DNA from: CAVWSM01 sp963757805
GTDB taxonomy: Bacteria > Actinomycetota > Actinomycetes > Jiangellales > Jiangellaceae
Direction of reading: 5' to 3'
NCBI GenBank assembly: GCA_963757805.1
Contig: CAVWSM010000001.1
Span: 83,842 to 147,841 of the forward strand
DNA: 64,000 nucleotides
Both the position numbers and the translations under genes were made by a program. Shown here in pieces: positions 60,615 to 64,000 of this stretch. Position 1 is the stretch's first letter. Each line of letters begins with the position of its first letter. Under the pieces are notes generated by a model. It was not told where the DNA came from, did no database searches, and saw nothing but the letters and a program-made list of their open reading frames with translations.

Positions 60615-60686
60615 TTCGGTGCCTATAAGGTCGAAGCATGAGTCGCGAAGCCGCTAGCCACGCGGCCGGTCTGCCCAGGGGAGCTG

Positions 60687-61545
60687 TCAGCGCTCCGTCG
60701 GGGGTGTGTCCGGCCTGTCGGGCTCGTCGGTCACTGCGTCGAGGGGACTGGTCGGCTCCGGTGCCGCCGCGGGCTCCGCGGTCACGCGCTCCGTGAACGG
60801 GTCGGCGGCGGGCTCGCCCACAGCCTCCGCGGCCGACGACGCGGCCGTATCGACAGTGTCTGCTGCCTCGGACGTCGTGCTGTCGACCGTGTCCGCGACG
60901 TCGTCGGGAACCCCAAACGCTGCAGCCCCAGCAGCCGCACCTCCAGCTCCGCAGCAGCCCCAGCACCCGCGACCCCGCCAGCCGCCCAGAGTCCGCGGGC
61001 GGCCACGGAGATTCGCCCGCCCCGGCCATGCCGCCCGCGCTGTCCGCGACAGACTCGCGGCTGCCCGAACGGAACAACAGATAGGCGGCGTACGCCAGCA
61101 CCAGCACGAACAGCAGTCCGAGGAACGCGCCGAAGCGTGGGCCAGCGTCGGGACCCTCGATGCCCAGAGACTCAAATTCGGCTTCCACGCCTTCGGGAAT
61201 GTTCGCGTCGTAGGTCAGTGCCCGGAAGAACTGGATAAGCCCGAACAGCGCCGTGAGCGCAGCCAGCCCCGCGGAGACGTAGTCGGCTGAGACGCTCAGC
61301 TTGGGGGCCCGCCCGAACAGCCGGATCAGCTCCCAGGCGACGAGGGCGATCGCGAACACCCCTGCCAGGACTCCGACACCGTCCCAGCCGTTGTCGGTGA
61401 CGCTCTCGACGTCGACCAGGTCGGCGAGGTCGCCAGCGTCGACGCCTACCCACGGGAAGAACAGCACGATGAAGAACCCGAGGCCACCGATCAGGGCCAG
61501 CTTGCGCCCCAACGGCAACGCGGAGAGGTCAGATCCAACGGACAC
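60687..61545 (-). CDS. Membrane protein with disordered Ala/Pro/Glu tail, frameshifted
   Basis: About 285-aa protein. GTG 61545 follows GGAGG. The first frame has four hydrophobic helices (LALIGGLGFFIVLFFPWVGV, VGVLAGVFAIALVAWELI, AGLAALTALFGLIQFFRAL, FGAFLGLLFVLVLAYAAYLLF). After SPWPPADSGRLAG the codon pattern moves to the +1 frame around 60930-61000 and continues GVPDDVADTVDSTTSEAADT to PDTPPTER, an acidic disordered tail. Length is 3n+1. I do not recognise a specific family; function unknown. Confidence 0.68.
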
Positions 61546-61690
61546 GCGGTCCTCCAGTGATACGCGGCTGCCGGCGCAGCCCGGTGACGGGGCATTCTCT
61601 GCCGCAAACGATCTCGCGTACGGCCCACTATGTCGAGATCCACGGGTGCCGCGGTTTCGTCCAGTCCGCGCATAGCGTGAAATGGCCTGC

Positions 61691-63229
61691 ATGACGCACA
61701 CCGTTGCCGTAGGGCCGCCGCCGCTCGACCTCGACCAGGTCGTGGCCGTCGCCCGCGAGGACGCGCCTATCGAGCTCACCGCCGAAGCGTTGTCGGAGAT
61801 GGCCAAGAGCCGTGAAGTGATTGAGACACTGGCCGCATCGGACGAGCCGTACTACGGCGTCTCGACCGGCTTCGGCGCCCTCGCCACCACCCACATCCCG
61901 CGAGCCCGCCGTGCGCAGCTGCAGCGGAGCCTCGTGCGCTCGCACGCCGCCGGCACGGGGGCCGAGGTCGAGCGCGAGGTTGTCCGCGCCATGATGCTGC
62001 TCCGGCTGCACACGATGGCAACCGGCCGGACCGGAGTGCGGCCGACGACGGCACAGGCCTATGCGGAAATCCTCAACGCCGGCCTCACCCCGGTCGTCCG
62101 GGAGTACGGCAGTCTCGGCTGCTCCGGCGATCTGGCGCCGCTCGCGCACTGCGCGCTCGTCCTCATGGGCGAAGGAGACGTACGTACGCCTGACGGCGAG
62201 CTGGTCCCAGCTGCAGATGCCTTGCGCGCCAACGGGATCGAGCCCCTCGAGCTTGCCGAGAAGGAGGGGCTCGCCCTCATCAACGGCACCGACGGCATGC
62301 TCGGCATGCTCGTGCTCGCCATCCGTGACCTCTATCTCCTGCTGCAGACGGCTGACATCTCCGCGGCGATGAGCGTGGAGTCGCTGCTCGGCACTGACCG
62401 CCCGTTTGCCGAGGATCTGCAGCTGCACGGGCACCGCGGTGTCTCGGAGAGCGCGCACAATTTGCGCGTTTTGCTGGCCGGCTCAGGCGTCGTCGAAAGC
62501 CACCGTGGCCCGGATTGCACGCGGGTGCAGGACGCCTACTCGTTGCGTTGCGCGCCGCGCGTGCATGGCGCGGCCCGTGACACGCTGTTGCACGCGATGG
62601 ACGTCGCCTACGGCGAGCTGCGCGCCGTCGTCGACAACCCGATCGTCACGGTCGACGGACGGGTCGAGTCCAACGGCTCGTTCCATGGCGCGCCGCTCGG
62701 CTACGTCTTGGATTTCTTGGCGATTGCGGTCGCCGATGTGGCAAGCATCTCCGAGCGCCGAACCGACCGGTTCCTCGACGTCGCGCGCAACCAGGGGCTG
62801 ACGCCGTTCCTGGCGGATGACGCCGGCGTTGACAGCGGCTACATGATCGCGCAGTACGCGCAGGCCGGCATCGTCTCCGAGCTCAAGCGACTCGCCGTAC
62901 CGGCCAGTGTCGACTCCATCCCGTCAAGCGCGATGCAGGAAGACCATGTGTCGATGGGCTGGTCGGCGGCCCGCAAGCTGCGGCGGGGCATCGATGGGCT
63001 GACGCGCGTGCTGGCTATCGAGCTGGCGACTGCTTCGCGTGCCCTGGACCTCCGTGCGCCGCTCGCGCCGTCACCGGCGACGGGTGCGGTGCGTGACGTC
63101 GTACGGTCGGTGATCCCAGGCCCCGGCCCCGACCGCTATCTGTCACCCGAGATCGAAGCGATGGTCACGCTGATCCGCAGCGAAGCTGTCGTCGAGGCCG
63201 CAACAGCGGTGGTAGGAGACCTCCAGTGA
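61691..63229 (+). CDS. hutH: Histidine ammonia-lyase
   Basis: 512-aa enzyme converting L-histidine to urocanate and ammonia, the first step of histidine degradation. The MIO prosthetic-group tripeptide lies in GSLGCSGDLAPLAH, so it is Cys-Ser-Gly instead of the commoner Ala-Ser-Gly. Other blocks are YYGVSTGFGALATTHI, TDGMLGMLVLAI and the C-terminal SIPSSAMQEDHVSMGW. ATG 61691 is preferred, with ATG 61682 possible. The hutU start overlaps its stop, so they form a hut operon. Confidence 0.93.
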   Translation: MTHTVAVGPPPLDLDQVVAVAREDAPIELTAEALSEMAKSREVIETLAASDEPYYGVSTGFGALATTHIPRARRAQLQRSLVRSHAAGTGAEVEREVVRAMMLLRLHTMATGRTGVRPTTAQAYAEILNAGLTPVVREYGSLGCSGDLAPLAHCALVLMGEGDVRTPDGELVPAADALRANGIEPLELAEKEGLALINGTDGMLGMLVLAIRDLYLLLQTADISAAMSVESLLGTDRPFAEDLQLHGHRGVSESAHNLRVLLAGSGVVESHRGPDCTRVQDAYSLRCAPRVHGAARDTLLHAMDVAYGELRAVVDNPIVTVDGRVESNGSFHGAPLGYVLDFLAIAVADVASISERRTDRFLDVARNQGLTPFLADDAGVDSGYMIAQYAQAGIVSELKRLAVPASVDSIPSSAMQEDHVSMGWSAARKLRRGIDGLTRVLAIELATASRALDLRAPLAPSPATGAVRDVVRSVIPGPGPDRYLSPEIEAMVTLIRSEAVVEAATAVVGDLQ

Positions 63230-64000
63230 TCCGCGCACCCAGGGGTACGACACTGACCGCCCGCTCGTGGCAGACCGAGGCGCCGCTTCGGATGCTGCAG
63301 AACAACCTCGACCCCGACGTCGCTGAGCATCCCGATGAGCTCGTCGTCTACGGCGGCAGCGGCAAGGCGGCTCGCGACTGGGCGTCGTACGAAGCGATCG
63401 TCCGCACGCTCACCACACTGCGCGACGATGAGACGCTGCTCGTGCAAAGCGGTCGACCGGTCGGGGTCATGCAGACGCACGAATGGGCACCCCGCGTACT
63501 CATCGCCAACTCCAACCTTGTCGGCGACTGGGCCACGTGGGAGGAGTTCCGGCGGCTCGAGGCCCTGGGGCTGACGATGTACGGCCAGATGACTGCGGGG
63601 TCGTGGATCTACATCGGCACGCAGGGCATCCTGCAGGGGACGTACGAGACGTTCGCGGCGGTTGCCAGCAAGAAGTTCGGCGGGTCGCTCGCCGGCACCA
63701 TCACACTTACAGCCGGGCTCGGTGGCATGGGCGGCGCGCAGCCGTTGGCAGTCACGATGAACGGCGGCGTGGCGCTCGTCATCGAGGTCGACCAGTCGCG
63801 CATTCAGCGGCGGCTGGAGACGCGATACCTGGACGTGCAGGCCGACAGTCTCGACGAAGCGCTGCGTCTTGCGTACGAAGCTCGCGACGCACGTCGGCCG
63901 CTGTCGATCGGCGTGCTGGGCAATGCGGCGGATCTCGTGCCGGATCTGCTTGCACGTGGTGCCGAGATCGACATCGTGACCGACCAGACGTCGGCCCACG
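63226..64000 (+). CDS. hutU: Urocanate hydratase, N-terminal part
   Basis: Partial gene running off the right edge; 258 codons visible. It has the urocanase N-terminus and NAD-binding core: TEAPLRMLQNNLDPDVAE, ELVVYGGSGKAARDW, QSGRPVGVMQTHEWAPRVLIANSN, YGQMTAGSWIYIGTQGILQGTYETF and TLTAGLGGMGGAQPLAVTMNGG. GTG 63226 overlaps the hutH stop (GTGA). The enzyme converts urocanate to imidazolonepropionate. Confidence 0.95.
   Translation, partial: MIRAPRGTTLTARSWQTEAPLRMLQNNLDPDVAEHPDELVVYGGSGKAARDWASYEAIVRTLTTLRDDETLLVQSGRPVGVMQTHEWAPRVLIANSNLVGDWATWEEFRRLEALGLTMYGQMTAGSWIYIGTQGILQGTYETFAAVASKKFGGSLAGTITLTAGLGGMGGAQPLAVTMNGGVALVIEVDQSRIQRRLETRYLDVQADSLDEALRLAYEARDARRPLSIGVLGNAADLVPDLLARGAEIDIVTDQTSAH

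Noticed and set aside
61691..63229. HutH as an inactive homologue because of Cys-Ser-Gly
   Set aside because: The enzyme is otherwise full length with conserved blocks and is coupled to hutU, so loss of function is unlikely.

Overview
The window is about 64 kb of very GC-rich DNA with strong G/C third-position bias, GTG/TTG starts, a tRNA-Gly(CCC) beside dcd, a 13E12/DUF222 HNH protein, a GlxA-type AraC regulator and an F420-type PPOX-fold protein. This points to a high-GC actinomycete. Nocardioidaceae or other Propionibacteriales is my best guess, but the sequence alone does not fix the genus. No rRNA, transposase, CRISPR array or prophage module was seen.

Layout. 1-123 is the 5' end of an EamA-type exporter (minus). 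474-4023 is a 2-oxoacid dehydrogenase operon (E1 alpha, E1 beta, E2). 4196-5080 is a DUF559 nuclease-like gene bracketed by inverted copies of a short repeat. 6230-9585 is a sugar ABC importer without its ATPase, behind a LacI-type operator and with a strong hairpin after the binding protein. 9753-24668 is a mosaic of housekeeping genes: thioredoxin-NHL protein, GH20 hexosaminidase, acyl-CoA dehydrogenase, LigD polymerase domain, VOC proteins, GNATs and a methyltransferase.

24692-38577 is the functional centre. Two divergent molybdenum-hydroxylase clusters flank an AraC-family regulator. The minus-strand cluster (ABM-domain gene, coxM, coxS, coxL, XdhC-YHS fusion, coxD, coxE) carries the form I signature AYACSFR in CoxL, so it predicts genuine aerobic CO oxidation. 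The plus-strand cluster (regulator, XdhC, small, large, medium subunits, tail-anchored CoxG) carries AYRGAGR, the form II signature, whose substrate is uncertain.

38632-53093 holds further metabolic and regulatory genes: 13E12 HNH protein, acetamidase, DHFR-like reductase, a secreted beta-helix glycosidase, a SigG-like sigma factor, an alpha/beta hydrolase, SDRs and an HTH regulator. 53141-55027 has tRNA-Gly and then dcd (dCTP deaminase), interrupted in its catalytic motif by an about 350-residue LAGLIDADG intein with class 3 (W-C-T) hallmarks. 56053-57806 is an ABC exporter. 58380-60521 is a FadF-like Fe-S oxidoreductase whose upstream region shares an exact 14-bp motif with that of the acyl-CoA dehydrogenase, suggesting one fatty-acid regulon. 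61691 to the end is hutH and the start of hutU.

Caution: at least ten genes are broken by indels (E2, a GNAT, 13E12, a small secreted protein, the nucleotidyltransferase, an SDR, dcd twice, the ABC ATPase twice, a membrane protein, and possibly a small ORF). Most are single extra bases, several in short G/C runs. Many have highly conserved sequence on both sides, so sequencing or assembly indels are the simplest explanation, although real decay is likely for the GNAT and the nucleotidyltransferase.
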